Of a stretch of 64,000 nucleotides of DNA, positions 18,111 through 27,630 are shown one piece after another. A program made the translations under genes and the position numbers. The notes beneath the pieces were generated by a model, which did not search any database, was not told where the DNA came from, and saw only the letters and a list, made by a program, of their open reading frames with translations. Position 1 is the first letter of the stretch. Every line of letters starts with the position of its first letter. The DNA is from Coprococcus sp. (lineage in GTDB: Bacteria; Bacillota; Clostridia; Lachnospirales; Lachnospiraceae): the NCBI GenBank assembly GCA_022793995.1, contig JAAWDY010000043.1, positions 1 to 64,000 of the forward strand, in the 5' to 3' direction.

Positions 18111-19079
18111 ATGGATAAAATATCAGTAGTTGTTCCATGTTGGAATGAGGAAGAGGCGCTTCCCATTTATTATAAAGAAATGCGGCGTGTGATGGACAAG
18201 ATGTCGGAAAACGCTGAGAAAGTGTCTTTGGACTTTGAATTGCTTTTTGTGGACGACGGTTCTACGGACGGGACATTAAGAGTGATGAAGGAGCTGCATG
18301 GTAAGGATGCGCGCTGCAAGTATTTTTCATTTTCCAGGAATTTTGGAAAAGAGGCGGCCATCTATGCAGGGCTGAAGGCTTCAGAAGGGAGCTTTGTGGC
18401 TGTCATGGACGTGGACCTGCAGGATCCACCTTCGCTGCTTCCAAAGATGTACGATATCTTAAAGAACGAGGACTATGACAGTGTGGCGACCAGGCGTTCT
18501 ACGAGGAAAGGGGAACCCAAGCTCCGTTCCTTCCTCTCGGAGAGCTTCTACAAAGTGATTAACCGGATTTCTAAAACGGAGATCGTCAGCGGCGCCAGGG
18601 ATTACCGTCTGATGAACCGGAAAATGGCGGATGCGGTTTTAAAGATGAGCGAATACAACCGTTTTTCAAAAGGGATTTTCGGATGGGTGGGATTTCGCAC
18701 CAAATGGCTGGAGTTCGAGAATGTGGAGCGTTCGGCCGGGGAAACGAAATGGTCCCTCAAGAAACTGTTCTGCTATTCTATGGAAGGAATCACTGGGTTT
18801 TCCGTGGCACCGCTGTCGTTGGCGTCCATTGTGGGAGTTCTATTCTGCGCCTTGTCGTTTCTTTTGATTCTGGCGATTGTGATAAGGACTTTGATCTGGG
18901 GCGACCCGGTATCGGGCTGGCCGTCGCTGGCATGTATTATATTCATGGTGAGCGGCGTGCAGCTTTTGTGTACGGGGATTGTGGGACAATATCTGTCCAA
19001 GACGTATCTTGAGACAAAACATCGTCCTATATTTATATTAAAAGACTCCAGCAAAGAGGAGGAGAGCGAGAGTGTTTAA
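18111..19079 (+). CDS. Family 2 polyprenyl-phosphate glycosyltransferase (CsbB/GtrB-like)
   Basis: The N-terminal two thirds is a GT-A fold: VVVPCWNEEE at the start, VDDGSTDGT near residue 45, DVDLQDPP (the metal-binding DxD) near 97, and a GARDYRLM loop near 160. Two membrane helices lie at the C terminus (about 225-300). This matches the DPM1-like GtrB/YkcC/CsbB enzymes that load a sugar onto undecaprenyl phosphate at the inner face of the membrane. The start at 18111 follows AGAGGTG. The next gene is a YfhO-like membrane protein that overlaps its stop. In Bacillus subtilis, CsbB works with YfhO to decorate lipoteichoic acid with GlcNAc, so a similar role on a wall polymer is likely here, though the sugar is unknown. 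Confidence 0.9.
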   Translation: MDKISVVVPCWNEEEALPIYYKEMRRVMDKMSENAEKVSLDFELLFVDDGSTDGTLRVMKELHGKDARCKYFSFSRNFGKEAAIYAGLKASEGSFVAVMDVDLQDPPSLLPKMYDILKNEDYDSVATRRSTRKGEPKLRSFLSESFYKVINRISKTEIVSGARDYRLMNRKMADAVLKMSEYNRFSKGIFGWVGFRTKWLEFENVERSAGETKWSLKKLFCYSMEGITGFSVAPLSLASIVGVLFCALSFLLILAIVIRTLIWGDPVSGWPSLACIIFMVSGVQLLCTGIVGQYLSKTYLETKHRPIFILKDSSKEEESESV

Positions 19080-21714
19080 AACAAAGGGCAGAGGGACAAA
19101 CTATGTGTTTTTGGGAATCCTTACGCTTGCGGCCTGCTGGTTTTTCGCGGGGAGGTATGGGATGTTCGGCGCGAAGGTGGACTGGATCAGCCAGCATAGT
19201 GTACTGCCGGATTATTTCCGCAGCCAGTTTTATGAAACCGGAAGCCTGATTCCCGAGTTTGCGGGAAATCTGGGCGGAGGGCAGAATATTTATCATTTTT
19301 CCTACTATGGGTTGTATAGCCCGATCATTTTGCTTTCCTATCTGCTGCCTTTTGTGAAAATGAGTGATTACCTTATGGCGGCCAGCGTGGTGGGACTTTG
19401 GGCGTCTGTGAGCCTTCTTTATTACTGGCTTGTGAGAAAGGGATTTTCAGAGGAGATCGCGCTGCCTGTGTCGGTTTTGTTCCTGCTTGCGGGGCCGATG
19501 GTCTTTCAGTCCTGTCGTCAGGTGATGTTCGTGAATTATATGCCTTTCCTGTGCCTGGCGTTTATCGGCGTGGACAGGCATTTTGAAAAAGGAAAGTCCG
19601 GACTTTATGCGGTTAGTGTATTCCTGATGATTATGACAAGCTTTTATTTTAGTATCGGCGGGATGCTTTCCCTCGCTCTCTATGGGCTTGCGCAGTATAT
19701 TGAGCGGCGAAAGAGGCATGCGGCGTGCGCGGGTGTGATAAAGAGCGGCTTTGCCTTTCTTCTGCCAATGATATCCGCTGTCTTCATGAGCGGAATCCTT
19801 CTGGTTCCCACCGCATATGCGATTTTGGGGAAACGTGGGAGCAGGGAGACGATCGGAGTGTGGGAGCTTCTGATTCCGGATTTTTCAATCTGGGAGCTGG
19901 TGCACAGCGGATATGGCGTCGGCCTTACCACGGGGATGATCACGGTTTTACTTACCGGGCTGGCCTTCCGGAAATGGAATGAGCGGATACTGTACTATGG
20001 CTGTATGATTCTTTTGACTGTGCCTGTTTTTTCGTGGCTCCTGAACGGAGGACTGTATATACGGAATAAGGTTTGGATTCCGTTTTTGCCGCTGCTGTGT
20101 TATTTGACGGCAGTCTATCTTAAGAAGCAGAAAGACAGGGAGATTTCCCTGCGGGTAAATGTTGCCTCGTTTCTTTTCACCTTTTTGTGGCTGTTTTACG
20201 GGCATTATTATGGAGGAGAAATGGCAGGAAGTCCGCAGTCATGGTATCTAGTTCTGGCAGAAAGCGCCATTTTGGCAGTGTGTTTTGGCATATTCTGGCG
20301 GAGCAGAAAACTGGCGTTTTTGACGCTGCCTTCGCTCCTTTGTCTGTTTTTATGTGGAAATTATTTTCACAATACCGAAGGCGGACTCATGGAACAGGAG
20401 ACATATGCCCGCACAACGGATTCCAAAATCGGGGAAGCGATCTCTAAAGTTCTTGATGTGGAGCCTGGACTTTGGCGTCTGGAGCAGGGCGGGAAGGAAA
20501 GCGAAAAAGCGGCGGACTTAAACCGCATCTGGGATATGCGGCAGTGGATATCTTCCTTGTATTCTTCCGCTTACAATACGGATTACCAGGATTTTCGGAA
20601 AGAAGTCTTCGGCGTGGAGGAGCCATTCCGTAACGACTTGATGCAGGCGGCGTCGGATAACCCATTGTACCAGAAGTTGATGGGGGTAAAATATATCGTA
20701 AGAAACAAGGAGGAAGAGGGAGATAAAGAGAAGGACAAAGAAAGAATGGATGCCGTCGGGTATGAGCTGTTTCTCGAAGAAGAAGATCTCGCGGTATATA
20801 AGAGTGAAAATACGGCTCCCATTGCCTATGTTACAGATCAGGTAATCCGTGAAAAGGATTATGACCGGTTAGAATTTCCATATAACCAGACCGCGCTTGC
20901 CGCTTATGCGGTCGTTAGGAACAGCCGGAGCCAGAAAAGCCAGTGGGAAGAGCAGGTAAAATCCGCCGCATCTTTGGAAGAGATATCGATAGGGGAGACG
21001 GAGGGGGAAGACCTGAGTATCCGGCGTCTGGCGGACGGAACGTATCATATCAAGGCAAAGAAAAATACAAGTGTAACATGCTCTGTCTCAGGCGGAGGAG
21101 AACTCCTTTTTCTGCAGATGTGCGTGGAAAATAAAAAACCCAGCCAGGATGCAGCGGTGTGGGTAAACGGTACACGGAATAAGATTAGCGCGAAAAACCA
21201 TCTGTACTATAATGGAAACACGACATTTACATACGCGGTTCCATTGGAGACAGGAGCGGGTGATGTTGAGCTGACGTTTGGAAAAGGGGAATACGTCCTT
21301 TCTGATATAGCGTGTTTCAGGGGAAAAGAAGAGCTTCTGGAAGATAGAGCCGGATTGTACCAGTCCGCGTTTGAGCCGGATTGGGAGGCGACAAAAGGAA
21401 AACGGATCCAGGGGACAATCCAGGTGAAAAATACCGGATATTTTATCACCTCGATTCCCTATGACTCGAATTTTGAGATTCGCATTGACGGAAAACGCAC
21501 GGTAGGGGAAAGAGTAAATAAGGCGTTCCTTGGATTCTCCATCAGAGAAGGAGAACATCAGGTGGAGATCGTCTACCATGCGCAAGGGGTAGAACTGGGA
21601 AAATATCTGTCGTGCCTGGGGGTGCTCATGCTTTTGGGGACTTTGTGGGGGGAAAGGCGGGAAAGAGTCCGCCTGACATCCCCTATTTCAGATATTTCTT
21701 TAATTTGCAGGTGA
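19072..21714 (+). CDS. YfhO-family membrane glycosyltransferase
   Basis: This is an 880-residue polytopic protein. About a dozen hydrophobic helices fill residues 10-450, followed by a large extracytoplasmic region (about 450-850) and one final membrane helix near 855. The arrangement is that of the YfhO family of GT-C transferases, which take a sugar from undecaprenyl phosphate on the outer face and add it to teichoic acid or another polymer. The N-terminal region has the early acidic D/Q segment (AKVDWISQHSVLPDYF) typical of the catalytic loop. The GTG start has AGGAGG nine bases upstream and overlaps the glycosyltransferase stop, so the two are coupled. The 3' end overlaps the convergent kinase gene at 21683 by 32 bases. 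Confidence 0.85.
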   Translation: MFKTKGRGTNYVFLGILTLAACWFFAGRYGMFGAKVDWISQHSVLPDYFRSQFYETGSLIPEFAGNLGGGQNIYHFSYYGLYSPIILLSYLLPFVKMSDYLMAASVVGLWASVSLLYYWLVRKGFSEEIALPVSVLFLLAGPMVFQSCRQVMFVNYMPFLCLAFIGVDRHFEKGKSGLYAVSVFLMIMTSFYFSIGGMLSLALYGLAQYIERRKRHAACAGVIKSGFAFLLPMISAVFMSGILLVPTAYAILGKRGSRETIGVWELLIPDFSIWELVHSGYGVGLTTGMITVLLTGLAFRKWNERILYYGCMILLTVPVFSWLLNGGLYIRNKVWIPFLPLLCYLTAVYLKKQKDREISLRVNVASFLFTFLWLFYGHYYGGEMAGSPQSWYLVLAESAILAVCFGIFWRSRKLAFLTLPSLLCLFLCGNYFHNTEGGLMEQETYARTTDSKIGEAISKVLDVEPGLWRLEQGGKESEKAADLNRIWDMRQWISSLYSSAYNTDYQDFRKEVFGVEEPFRNDLMQAASDNPLYQKLMGVKYIVRNKEEEGDKEKDKERMDAVGYELFLEEEDLAVYKSENTAPIAYVTDQVIREKDYDRLEFPYNQTALAAYAVVRNSRSQKSQWEEQVKSAASLEEISIGETEGEDLSIRRLADGTYHIKAKKNTSVTCSVSGGGELLFLQMCVENKKPSQDAAVWVNGTRNKISAKNHLYYNGNTTFTYAVPLETGAGDVELTFGKGEYVLSDIACFRGKEELLEDRAGLYQSAFEPDWEATKGKRIQGTIQVKNTGYFITSIPYDSNFEIRIDGKRTVGERVNKAFLGFSIREGEHQVEIVYHAQGVELGKYLSCLGVLMLLGTLWGERRERVRLTSPISDISLICR

Positions 21715-23884
21715 CCGCTTGGATATCGATGGGTTTTGCCAAATGGTCATTCATACCGCACGATAGGCACCTTTGAATATCTTCTGAAAACGCGTCGGCA
21801 GTCATGGCGATGATCGGGATATCTGCGTCCTCCCGTTCCAGCTCCCGGATGGCTGCAGTCGCCTCATAGCCGTCCATGACCGGCATCCGAACATCCATAA
21901 TAATTGCGTCATAGAACCCAACCGGGGATTTCTTAAATTTTTCCACACAGATTTCCCCGTTTTCAGCCCAGTCCAATTCCAGCTCAAGGATGGAAAGCAG
22001 TTCTCTTGCCACTTCCCAGTTGAGCTCGTTGTCCTCTGCGAGTAAAACGCGTCTCTCCTTCAGTACCACGTCATTCGCTCTTTCGGCGCCAGCGGCCCCC
22101 TCTACAGCTTCCGATACCGCGGGTGCTGCCGCCCTTTCCAGATCGAGCACAACATGGAACTCGCTGCCATGGCCCTGTTCGCTGTGGACAGAGATCGAGC
22201 CGTCCATGGCGTCCACGATACACTTGGTAATCGCCATGCCCAGCCCGGAACCTTCCGTCTTCCGGACCCGGGTGTTGTCCTCCCGGCTAAAGGACTCGAA
22301 TATGACCTTCTGATACTCCTTGGACATGCCAATGCCCGTGTCACTCACCAGAAAGTGGGTGCGAACCCGGGTAGCGTCTTCTGGCAGCGCCTCCTGATAC
22401 ACGGTCAGCTGAACAGAACCCTTCTTCGGGGTGAATTTGACGGCGTTCCCTAGTAGATTGATGAGTACCTGATTCAGCCGCACACCGTCGCAGTACACGT
22501 TTTCCGAAAGGATTTCCCGGGCAGCCACATTGAACTGCTGGTTTTTCGCCGCCACCTGGGGCTGCATGATATTGACGATGCTGTCCATCGCTTCCCTCAG
22601 CGACATTGGCTCCACATTCAGCGCCATTTTGCCACTCTCGATCTTGGATATATCCAATACATCGTTGATCAGCCCAAGCAAATGCTTGCTGGACAGTGCG
22701 ATCTTACTTAAGTAATCCTGAACACGCTTTGGATCATCTGTATTTTCCAGCGCCAAAGAGGTCATACCGATGATAGCGTTCATGGGAGTTCGGATATCAT
22801 GGCTCATGCTGGATAGAAATTCCTGTTTTGCCGCGTTGGCCTGTTCCGCCTCTTTGCGCGCCTGCTCCGCCGCGTTGCGAGCCACGTCCATCTCCGTGTT
22901 CATACGCTTTAATTCAGATACCTGGCATCGGAACAGCTTCAAGTATCGGAAGAATATGTAGAGGAGCATAGCGATCACCGCGAAGGAGGCGGCGTATACG
23001 ATGGTAAGCCAACGGAGTTCCATGCCTGAGATGGCATGATCCAGCCCTTCAAAGGGGAGGACCGTCACCAGATACCACTCGCAGTAGGGGAGATTGGTGC
23101 AGTGTATATGGTGGCGCGACCCGCCGCTTTTTATGATAGCAGAATAATCCTCGCCAGCATTTATGGCAGCCTTTAGCTGTTCAATGCAGGCGGCAGCCTC
23201 TCGATCCTGGCCGTCAAAGATACTGGTAAGTCTGTCAAAATAGTTTTTGTGGGAATCGCCCTCGTTCCCGACAACGTAGCTGCCGTCTTCCCGGATTACA
23301 AAGGAATAGCTCAGTGACTTGTCTGAATCCAGGAACAGGGTCTCGCCCATATATTGGGTAGAGAGTCCCACCACAATCGCAATGCTGTTGTTACCATCGG
23401 ACATGGGATATTCACAGGGAACGCCAAACAAAATCACACCATCTCCATCGTTTCCGGTAGCGGAAGCTGCTTTGCGCTCCCCGTTTTGCAGACTCTCTAA
23501 AAAGGGCGCAGGGTGGTTGAGCGCCACAGGATCGCCGAAAATCATCTCAATTCCGCCGTCGGGTGAATATAGGGCGGCACACAAAAAATGCCTTGCCCTT
23601 GCGCCGTACTCGATCTCCTCCCTGGTTCCGTAACCGGAATCCACATCCCCTGTCGCAATGCGCGCGATAGACTCCGCCATGGTTAGGCGGAGCTCGATGA
23701 TTGTTTCAAAGTGCAGCGACACCTGCTCGTTCATTCCAGTCATATAGGCGGAGCCGATCTCTCCGATCGTGTTTTCGCTCATATTGTGAATGGAGATTCC
23801 AAGGAAGGAAAACACGAAAATCGTGAGACAAATAATCACCGTGATATTGATCCTTAAAGAAGGCGGCAAAATTTTGTTCTTCAT
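21683..23884 (-). CDS. Hybrid sensor histidine kinase/response regulator with extracellular sensor
   Basis: A membrane helix (INITVIICLTIFVFSFLGI) is followed by a 260-residue extracellular Cache-like domain, a second helix near residues 300-320 and a coiled coil. Then come the HisKA box SMSHDIRTPMNAIIG, an ATPase domain with VSDTGIGM and GSGLGMAI glycine boxes, and a receiver domain (LLAEDNELN, AIIMDVRMPVMDGYEA, HLAKP). The start at 23884 has AGAGGTG eight bases upstream; an in-frame upstream Met at 23917 is less likely. It is 35 bases after another hybrid kinase at 23920, so both are probably co-transcribed. No Hpt protein or output regulator is adjacent, so the phosphorelay target must lie elsewhere. 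Confidence 0.9.
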   Translation of the reverse strand: MKNKILPPSLRINITVIICLTIFVFSFLGISIHNMSENTIGEIGSAYMTGMNEQVSLHFETIIELRLTMAESIARIATGDVDSGYGTREEIEYGARARHFLCAALYSPDGGIEMIFGDPVALNHPAPFLESLQNGERKAASATGNDGDGVILFGVPCEYPMSDGNNSIAIVVGLSTQYMGETLFLDSDKSLSYSFVIREDGSYVVGNEGDSHKNYFDRLTSIFDGQDREAAACIEQLKAAINAGEDYSAIIKSGGSRHHIHCTNLPYCEWYLVTVLPFEGLDHAISGMELRWLTIVYAASFAVIAMLLYIFFRYLKLFRCQVSELKRMNTEMDVARNAAEQARKEAEQANAAKQEFLSSMSHDIRTPMNAIIGMTSLALENTDDPKRVQDYLSKIALSSKHLLGLINDVLDISKIESGKMALNVEPMSLREAMDSIVNIMQPQVAAKNQQFNVAAREILSENVYCDGVRLNQVLINLLGNAVKFTPKKGSVQLTVYQEALPEDATRVRTHFLVSDTGIGMSKEYQKVIFESFSREDNTRVRKTEGSGLGMAITKCIVDAMDGSISVHSEQGHGSEFHVVLDLERAAAPAVSEAVEGAAGAERANDVVLKERRVLLAEDNELNWEVARELLSILELELDWAENGEICVEKFKKSPVGFYDAIIMDVRMPVMDGYEATAAIRELEREDADIPIIAMTADAFSEDIQRCLSCGMNDHLAKPIDIQAVTCKLKKYLK

Positions 23885-23919
23885 ACTTTTTTCACCTCTA
23901 CAGTTTTCACCTTTCACCT

Positions 23920-26145
23920 TTATAAACTGTTTGGATTTTGGCTGTCATGCGTTTTCTGAGGGTAACAGTCTCTCAGACGGCCCATGACCTGTAACATTCT
24001 GCGGATATCCACTGGTTTTGCCAGATGCTCGTTCATCCCGGCATCCTTCGCCAGGGCGATGTCCTCTTCAAAGGCGTTGGCTGACAAGGCTATGATGGGC
24101 ACGGTCCCAGCGTCCGGCCGCTCCAGTCTGCGAATTACTCGGGCGGCCTCATACCCGCTCATCACCGGCATCATCAAATCCATCAGGATGCAGTCAAATG
24201 TCCCTGGATCGGATGCTTCAAATGCGTCCACAGCAGCTTTTCCATCGTTTGCGATCACAACCTGCGCACCTGCGTCCCGTAGCATGAACTCTACGATCTC
24301 ACAGTTGATTTCATTATCCTCTACCAAAAGAACATACATTCCGGCAATATCGTCCCGCTCCTCTAGAGAGGCTTCCTCAGAACGCTCCTCCCGCGTCTGA
24401 TCCACCTGAATGGGCAGAGTGATCTGAACCACGCTCCCCTTACCGATTTGGCTGCCCACCTCAACGGTCCCCTCCATCTGGTCTACCAACCTCTTTACAA
24501 TAGACATACCAAGCCCAGTGCCGCTATAGTTGGTCCTCGCGCCCTGATGCTCCTGGGTGAATAGCTCAAAAATGTGCTCTTTGAAGTCTTCCCCCATGCC
24601 GATTCCGGTATCTTCAATCACAAAACGGCAGCTTGCGGTCCCTTCATGGAAGGAGACCTCCTCTGCCCGGACAACTACGGAGCCATGGGGCCAGTTATAT
24701 TTGAGAGCGTTGTCGATGACGCTCATTAGGATCTGCTTTAGGTTAAGCGGGTTCCCGATCACCCTTCTATGCCGCAGGCCAAATGTCTCCAGTTTTAGCA
24801 GGATGGCCCGCTCCTCCGCAAGGGGGGACAAAACTGTGATGCAGTCTTCCAGTACGGCACAAAGATCAAAGGGTTCCTCCCTTACTGTAGGCCAGCCGCT
24901 TTCCAGCCGGCTTACCTGAAGGACATCGTTCACCAAAGACAGTAGATGCTCTGCCGAAACACGGATCTTTTCCCGGCAGTCCTTCTGCCGTTCCGGGTCA
25001 TCCTGGCTTTTTTCCAGGATGTGTAGCATTCCCAGGATCCCGTTGATGGGCGTGCGGAGGTCGTGAGACATATGAGAGAGAAATTCGCTTTTTGCCGAAT
25101 TCGCCTTCCGCACCCGCTCCAGAAGCTCCATGATGGACTGTTCTTGTTTTTTTCTGGTTACCATGGTCTCTGTGATGTCTTGATGGTATCCATTTAGGCA
25201 ATCGCCCGGTTTTTGGAATGTTTTATCCGGTACGCCGCCGCAGCGGACATAGATTTTGCCAAGATGTGGATGATTCCAGGGGTAGATTACCTCAGAACGT
25301 CCGGTTTTCAGAATCTCCTGTACTGCTTCTTGTACCATTACCACATAGTCCGGCTCAATGCGCTGGAACCAGTGTTGGTAACAATCCTCCGGGCCGATGT
25401 CGTCCGGCACGCCCAGGAGGATCCGCATGGTTCGATCCGCGTACATCCTGGGCAGGCAGCCCTCCTCCAGCTCGATGGTCCAGATTCCGGTTCGGGCTCC
25501 CTCCAGAATGCCCTCCAGGCTTTGTCTTCCCTCTAGATAGCTCCGTTTTTGCAATTCCCGGAACAGATCGCGCCGCTTCAGGGAGGACACGATGAAGTAC
25601 GCTGCCGTGTGGAGCATATTCGACGCGTATTCCAGCGACTTCACAGGGGGATTGTCCACGCCGTAAAAGCCGATGATCTGTTTTCCGTCGTACAGGGGAA
25701 CCACCACAAGGGAGTGGATGCCCTGCCGCTTTAGGTTCTCATACTGAAGCGGCTCTGCCTCCCGAATATCCTTCACGTTCTCAATGACGATATGCCCGCC
25801 AACGCTGAAATTCCGATACCAGCTAGCGCACACTTCCGCGGGGACATTTTGAAGGTTCTCCTGTTCCGGTTTCACCCCATCAGCCACCCACTCATAGGTG
25901 TTGTCATCGCCGCCGGACTCGTTCTGCTCGAATATATAGGTCCGTTCCCCGTTCAGGGCTTTTCCCAGATGCTCCAGCAGCACCACAAGCGACTGATCCG
26001 GTGTCTTCTCCAGCAGCGCGACGCGAAGCCCCTCATTGATGATAACCTCCAAATTTTGAACGCTTCGCATACCGCTGTGCTGTTCGTGGGCCTCAATAAT
26101 CGGAGTGCCTTCTTCGGCTAGTAAAAGTTCCTCTGCATGATTCAT
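23920..26145 (-). CDS. Cytosolic GAF/PAS hybrid histidine kinase/response regulator
   Basis: I start at the ATG at 26145, preceded by GGAGGA at seven bases; the upstream open frame to 26304 is not protein-like. The order is: a GAF domain (about residues 35-200, with YDGKQIIGFYGVDNP), a PAS-like domain (about 215-320), the HisKA box HMSHDLRTPINGILG, an ATPase domain (IEDTGIGM, SGTGLGMSI), then a receiver (LLVEDNEIN, CILMDLMMPVMSGYEA, HLAKPVD). There is no membrane segment, so it senses an internal signal. It lies directly upstream of the membrane-bound hybrid kinase at 21683. The two may integrate outer and inner signals into one relay, but no partner Hpt protein is visible. Confidence 0.9.
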   Translation of the reverse strand: MNHAEELLLAEEGTPIIEAHEQHSGMRSVQNLEVIINEGLRVALLEKTPDQSLVVLLEHLGKALNGERTYIFEQNESGGDDNTYEWVADGVKPEQENLQNVPAEVCASWYRNFSVGGHIVIENVKDIREAEPLQYENLKRQGIHSLVVVPLYDGKQIIGFYGVDNPPVKSLEYASNMLHTAAYFIVSSLKRRDLFRELQKRSYLEGRQSLEGILEGARTGIWTIELEEGCLPRMYADRTMRILLGVPDDIGPEDCYQHWFQRIEPDYVVMVQEAVQEILKTGRSEVIYPWNHPHLGKIYVRCGGVPDKTFQKPGDCLNGYHQDITETMVTRKKQEQSIMELLERVRKANSAKSEFLSHMSHDLRTPINGILGMLHILEKSQDDPERQKDCREKIRVSAEHLLSLVNDVLQVSRLESGWPTVREEPFDLCAVLEDCITVLSPLAEERAILLKLETFGLRHRRVIGNPLNLKQILMSVIDNALKYNWPHGSVVVRAEEVSFHEGTASCRFVIEDTGIGMGEDFKEHIFELFTQEHQGARTNYSGTGLGMSIVKRLVDQMEGTVEVGSQIGKGSVVQITLPIQVDQTREERSEEASLEERDDIAGMYVLLVEDNEINCEIVEFMLRDAGAQVVIANDGKAAVDAFEASDPGTFDCILMDLMMPVMSGYEAARVIRRLERPDAGTVPIIALSANAFEEDIALAKDAGMNEHLAKPVDIRRMLQVMGRLRDCYPQKTHDSQNPNSL

Positions 26146-26468
26146 ATGCCTGTCCTCCACTTCTCCTAACAGCTTCGCCTCAATAGTCAAAAAATCTTTG
26201 TCATAATACCATACAGGCCTAACTTCGTCAATGATAAGAAGAAAAATCAAGTAAGGAAGATTCCAGGAAAAAGAGAACTTGAAGAATGGAGTTTTCGAGA
26301 ACAAATATCAGATGAAAGAGCGATAAAAGGATGATAAAATAATGTGAAATGGAAAAGAGGCTCCTGAGTTGGAGAAGCGTAAAAAGGAATATCAGGATTT
26401 ATTTGAAATGTATTCATGAGGACAATAGATTTTACTGAAAATCCATGATTCTCAGCTAAAATAAAAAA

Positions 26469-26542
26469 TGGAAGCAAAGGGGCTCGAACCCTTGACCTCC
26501 CGCTAGTCAGGCGAGCGCTCATCCCAGCTGAGCTATGCTTCC
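26469..26542 (-). tRNA. tRNA-Val (anticodon GAC), with an unusual U at position 37
   Basis: The minus strand folds as a cloverleaf. The acceptor is GGAAGCA / TGCTTCC, the D stem GCTC/GAGC, and the T arm AAGGG-TTCGAGC-CCCTT. The anticodon stem is CTCGC/GCGGG around the loop CTGACTA, which places GAC at 34-36. The discriminator is A and CCA is not encoded. Base 37 is T, where a purine is nearly universal, and the first stem contains a T-G pair. It resembles the neighbouring tRNA-Val(CAC), from which it probably diverged after duplication. It could still work, but these changes might also mark decay. Confidence 0.88.
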
Positions 26543-26639
26543 ATGTGTCTGCCGTCATCCCTCATGTTACCGCACTCGAGACTCGTGAATCCAATCGCCT
26601 ATTCGACGATGTGTTTTACAAGGTATGTAGTTAAAAAAA

Positions 26640-26713
26640 TGGAAGCAACGGGGCTCGAACCCGTGACCTCTCGCGTGTGAGGCGAACGCTCATCCCAGCT
26701 GAGCTATGCTTCC
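26640..26713 (-). tRNA. tRNA-Val (anticodon CAC)
   Basis: The cloverleaf is complete: acceptor GGAAGCA / TGCTTCC with discriminator A, D stem GCTC/GAGC, anticodon stem TTCGC/GCGAG around CTCACAC, and T arm ACGGG-TTCGAGC-CCCGT. The anticodon CAC reads GUG. Its acceptor, D arm and variable loop are nearly identical to those of the tRNA at 26469, so the pair is a local duplication. It would be co-transcribed with the tRNA-Ala at 26722. Confidence 0.93.
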
Positions 26714-26721
26714 ATCTGAAG

Positions 26722-26794
26722 TGGAGTATACGGGATTCGAACCCGTGGCCTCAACAATGCGAATGTTGCGCGCTCCCAACTGCGCTAATACCCC
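26722..26794 (-). tRNA. tRNA-Ala (anticodon CGC)
   Basis: The minus strand gives acceptor GGGGTAT / ATACTCC, containing the G3-U70 pair that is the alanine identity signal. The D stem is GCGC/GCGC, the anticodon stem CAACA/TGTTG around TTCGCAT (anticodon CGC), and the T arm ACGGG-TTCGAAT-CCCGT. It is the first tRNA of the minus-strand cluster. A TATAAT-like hexamer lies at 26811-26806, but I found no convincing -35 element. Confidence 0.92.
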
Positions 26795-26882
26795 AAGCGA
26801 CTTTTATTATAACACCTTCTGAGCAAAAAGGAAAGAGATAATTGAAAAAATTATTTTCGTTCACGCATATAACACATTTCCC

Positions 26883-26891
26883 TGGTATAAT
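26883..26891 (+). promoter_or_regulatory. Extended -10 promoter of the two-component operon
   Basis: TGGTATAAT is a perfect TATAAT at 26886-26891 with the TGn extension. No good -35 is present at 16-18 bases, which the extended -10 can offset. The response regulator starts 59 bases downstream. Confidence 0.6.
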
Positions 26892-26949
26892 AATGAAAAT
26901 ATCAAGGTCAAAAGAGTCCGTTTTATCGGCGGGAAGGAGCAGATAAGTC

Positions 26950-27630
26950 ATGGATAAGTTAAAGATTCTGGTGGTGGACGATGAGAGCAGGATGCGTAAG
27001 CTGGTCGGGGATTTCCTGCAAAGAGAGGGATTTGCTGTACTGGAAGCCGGGGATGGCATTGAGGCGATGGACATTTTTTACGAGGAGAAGAATATCGCCC
27101 TGGTGATCCTTGATGTGATGATGCCGAGGATGGACGGCTGGCAGACCTGCCGGGAGATACGCAAAGAATCGAAGATCCCGATCATTATGCTCACGGCGAG
27201 GAGCGATGAGCGCGACGAACTGCAGGGATTTGAGCTGGGGGTGGACGAGTATATATCTAAGCCGTTTAGTCCCAAGATTCTGGTGGCGAGAGTGGAGGCG
27301 GTCCTGCGCCGGACGAACGCGTTGGCGTCGGATGATATGCTCTGTGTGGACGGGATCGAGCTTAATAAAGCGGCCCATATTGTGAAGATAGACGGAAGGT
27401 CCGTGGACTTAAGTTATAAAGAATTTGAACTTCTTACCTATTTTATGGAGAATCAGGGGATTGCTTTGTCACGGGAGAAGATTCTGAATCATGTTTGGAA
27501 CTACGATTATTTTGGGGATGCGCGGACGATTGACACGCATGTCAAGAAGCTGAGGAGCAAGCTTAAGGAGAAAGGGGACGACATTAAAACGATCTGGGGA
27601 ATGGGTTATAAATTCGAGGCGAAACTATGA
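26950..27630 (+). CDS. OmpR/PhoB-family response regulator
   Basis: The receiver domain has VVDDESRMRK, the phospho-acceptor Asp in LVILDVMMPRMDGW, MLTAR with the switch Thr, and the Lys in YISKPFSP. The winged helix follows (LSYKEFELLTYFMENQG, DTHVKKLRSKLKEKG, IWGMGYKF). It is 226 residues, normal for the family. GGAAGGAG lies about eleven bases upstream. The stop overlaps the kinase start as ATGA, so it is translationally coupled with its partner at 27627. The target genes are not evident. Confidence 0.95.
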   Translation: MDKLKILVVDDESRMRKLVGDFLQREGFAVLEAGDGIEAMDIFYEEKNIALVILDVMMPRMDGWQTCREIRKESKIPIIMLTARSDERDELQGFELGVDEYISKPFSPKILVARVEAVLRRTNALASDDMLCVDGIELNKAAHIVKIDGRSVDLSYKEFELLTYFMENQGIALSREKILNHVWNYDYFGDARTIDTHVKKLRSKLKEKGDDIKTIWGMGYKFEAKL

